This document shows, piece after piece, positions 6,433 to 7,471 of a stretch of DNA of 7,471 bases. The stretch is from assembly GCA_027489195.1 (NCBI GenBank), contig JAIYAG010000645.1, forward strand, positions 1-7,471, written 5' to 3'. Numbering within the stretch: the first letter of the stretch is position 1; the number at the start of each line of letters is the position of its first letter. The position numbers and the translations under genes were made by a program. Source of the DNA: Burkholderiales bacterium. Its GTDB lineage: Bacteria > Pseudomonadota > Gammaproteobacteria > Burkholderiales > Burkholderiaceae_E. The notes under the pieces were generated by a model. It worked only from the letters and a program-made list of their open reading frames with translations, was not told the origin of the DNA and ran no database searches.

Positions 6433-6768
6433 TCAGCGGCCGTCTCGGCGGGCACCGTCGCCGGACACCGGCGTGCCCGGGGCGTCGCGGTGCGCATCGC
6501 TGCAGTAGACCTTGCCGCCCGCGAAGCGGGCCTCCGAGCCCGGCAGGTGCACGCCGCAGACCGCGCACTGCATCATCAGCTCGGGCGCGCCCGGGCGCCG
6601 GGCCTCGTGTTCGGGGTCGGCCGGATCGCCGCCGCCGGCCGCCTCCGAGGCCTGCGCCCCGCGGGCCGCCTCGCGTGCACGCTCGGCGCGGACCCGGCTG
6701 ATCGTCCAGAGCCGCCACGCACCCCAGACGATCAGGCCGATCACGACCCAGGTCATCACCTTGCCCAT
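6433..6768 (-). CDS. Small membrane-anchored zinc-ribbon-like protein, PP0621 family
   Basis: A 111-residue protein of unknown function, resembling the uncharacterised PP0621 family often found beside this kinase-regulator pair in betaproteobacteria (recalled, not searched). Residues 4-22 (VMTWVVIGLIVWGAWRLW) form one hydrophobic helix, followed by an Arg-rich stretch that should stay in the cytosol. A loose Ala/Glu/Pro linker spans about 27-63. The tail has a metal-site pattern: Cys68-x2-Cys71-GVHLPGSEA, then Cys89 and His93 in VYCSDAHR, probably binding one zinc. The ATG at 6768 was chosen because the membrane helix follows at once; an in-frame start at 6834 would add 22 Cys/Ala-rich residues and overlap the upstream gene. 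A G-run (GGGGGG) ends 3 nt before the ATG. The gene lies 19 nt after the ypjD stop and 1 nt before the preferred pilS start. Confidence 0.82.
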   Translation of the reverse strand: MGKVMTWVVIGLIVWGAWRLWTISRVRAERAREAARGAQASEAAGGGDPADPEHEARRPGAPELMMQCAVCGVHLPGSEARFAGGKVYCSDAHRDAPGTPVSGDGARRDGR

Positions 6769-6787
6769 CGTCCCCCCGGCGGCGCGC

Positions 6788-7471
6788 TCAATAGCGCCCG
6801 AGCAGCACTTCGAGCACGAAGCGCGTGCCGACATAGGCGAGCAGCAGCACGGCGAACCCGCCGAGCGTGAAGCGCGTGGCGATCCGCCCGCGCCAGCCGC
6901 GCACCGCCCGGCCGGCGAGCAGCACGCCGAAGACGGCGAGGGAGATCACCGAGAAGACGGTCTTGTGCTCGAGCCGGAACGGCCGTCCGAAGACCTCCTC
7001 GGAGAACATCATGCCGCTGATGGTCGTGGCCAGCAGCAGCACGAATCCGAGGCCGATGAAGCGGAACAGCAGCCGCTCGAGCACCATCAGCGGCGGCATG
7101 CGCCCGACCCAGCGCGACATCGGGCCGCGATCGGCGTCGAGCATCGGGCGCTGCAGGTCGCGCTGGACCCAGAGCATCAGCAGCGCGTGCAGCGCGGCCA
7201 GCAGCAGCACGCCGTAGGCGAGCGTGCCGGCGAGCAGGTGGGGGAGGAAGAGCGGCGCCTGCTGCGCCGACTCGAACAGGCGGCCCGGCCAGGCGAGCGG
7301 CATCAGCAGCGTGACGATGGCCAGCGGCAGCACGAGCAGCCGCAGCGCCTCGAGCGAGGTGCGCCGGCCCTCGAACCAGAGCAGCACCAGGCCCACCCAC
7401 AGCGTGGCCGACAGCACCTTGGCGAACCCGAAGTGGAAGCCGCCGCGGTCCCAGGGCCAGGCGAGCGACGC
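6788..7471 (-). CDS. ypjD: YpjD/CcsA-family inner-membrane protein, cytochrome c assembly family, 5' end missing
   Basis: The frame is open to the right edge, giving 227 C-terminal residues; E. coli YpjD has about 263, so roughly 40 may be missing. The segment is almost all hydrophobic helices with short basic loops. It shares with E. coli YpjD the block MPPLMVLERLLFRFIGLGFV (126-144 region), a late loop RGWRGR and the ending LLLAYVGTRFVLE. Histidines that may correspond to family positions are His78 in LPHLLAGTLAYG and His169 in LEHKTVFS. The tryptophan-rich WWD haem-handling motif of true CcsA/CcmC proteins is absent: the aligned stretch reads FGRPFRLEHKT. Function is therefore uncertain; haem ligation or export has been suggested for the family only by homology. 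In many proteobacteria this gene lies next to ffh, which may be just outside the window. No start codon is assigned because it lies outside. Confidence 0.88.
   Translation of the reverse strand, partial: ASLAWPWDRGGFHFGFAKVLSATLWVGLVLLWFEGRRTSLEALRLLVLPLAIVTLLMPLAWPGRLFESAQQAPLFLPHLLAGTLAYGVLLLAALHALLMLWVQRDLQRPMLDADRGPMSRWVGRMPPLMVLERLLFRFIGLGFVLLLATTISGMMFSEEVFGRPFRLEHKTVFSVISLAVFGVLLAGRAVRGWRGRIATRFTLGGFAVLLLAYVGTRFVLEVLLGRY

Noticed and set aside
6432..6497. Longer pilS start at 6497
   Set aside because: It would add 22 unconserved-looking residues overlapping the upstream gene by 65 nt. The ATG at 6431 abuts that gene's stop and still leaves about 25 residues before the first membrane helix. 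Not fully excluded.
4629..6701. 690-codon open frame on the plus strand opposite pilS
   Set aside because: Same reasoning: Arg/Gln/Asp-rich product with no domain, lying across pilS, part of pilR and the zinc-ribbon gene.
1..7471. Mobile elements, CRISPR arrays, tRNA or rRNA genes
   Set aside because: No regularly spaced repeats, transposase or integrase-like proteins, terminal inverted repeats, or tRNA/rRNA-like stretches were seen; gene content and base use are uniform.

Overview
This is a GC-rich window (about 70% by eye) with all recognisable genes on the minus strand. The proteins look betaproteobacterial, most likely Burkholderiales. This rests on gene order and on protein similarity to remembered family members, not on a database search. 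Reading down the minus strand (right to left), the order is: ypjD-like cytochrome c assembly-family membrane protein (5' end off the right edge), a small PP0621-type zinc-ribbon protein, a PilS-type sensor kinase, a PilR-type sigma-54 response regulator, ampD, a ~420 bp regulatory gap, and nrdA (3' end off the left edge).

Positions 7471 to 2515 look like one operon. The gaps between coding regions are 19 nt, 1 nt (with the preferred pilS start), a 4-nt ATGA overlap (pilS/pilR), and 6 nt. No internal promoter is evident. PilS and PilR form a complete two-component pair: a six-helix membrane kinase with a PAS-like region, and a receiver-AAA+-Fis activator with the GAFTGA motif that contacts sigma-54. 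AmpD is a cytosolic zinc amidase of muropeptide recycling. PP0621-type and YpjD-type proteins are poorly characterised.

The gap 2094-2514 separates this operon from nrdA and holds the most informative non-coding signals. From the ampD side these are: a long hairpin just after ampD, a short GC dyad, a good sigma-70 promoter (TTGCGA-17 nt-TAGAAT), two NrdR-box-like sites with centres exactly 31 bp apart (one covering the -10 element), and an inferred ~200 nt leader with a strong GC hairpin and a Shine-Dalgarno site for nrdA. This is the expected arrangement for NrdR repression of a class Ia ribonucleotide reductase. The NrdA visible here has the catalytic cysteines and what looks like a duplicated N-terminal ATP-cone region, as described for Pseudomonas aeruginosa NrdA.

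I found no mobile element, CRISPR array, tRNA, rRNA or obviously new defence or metabolic system. The genes are chromosomal housekeeping and regulatory functions. The points worth a second look are the nrdA control region and the two poorly characterised small/membrane proteins.
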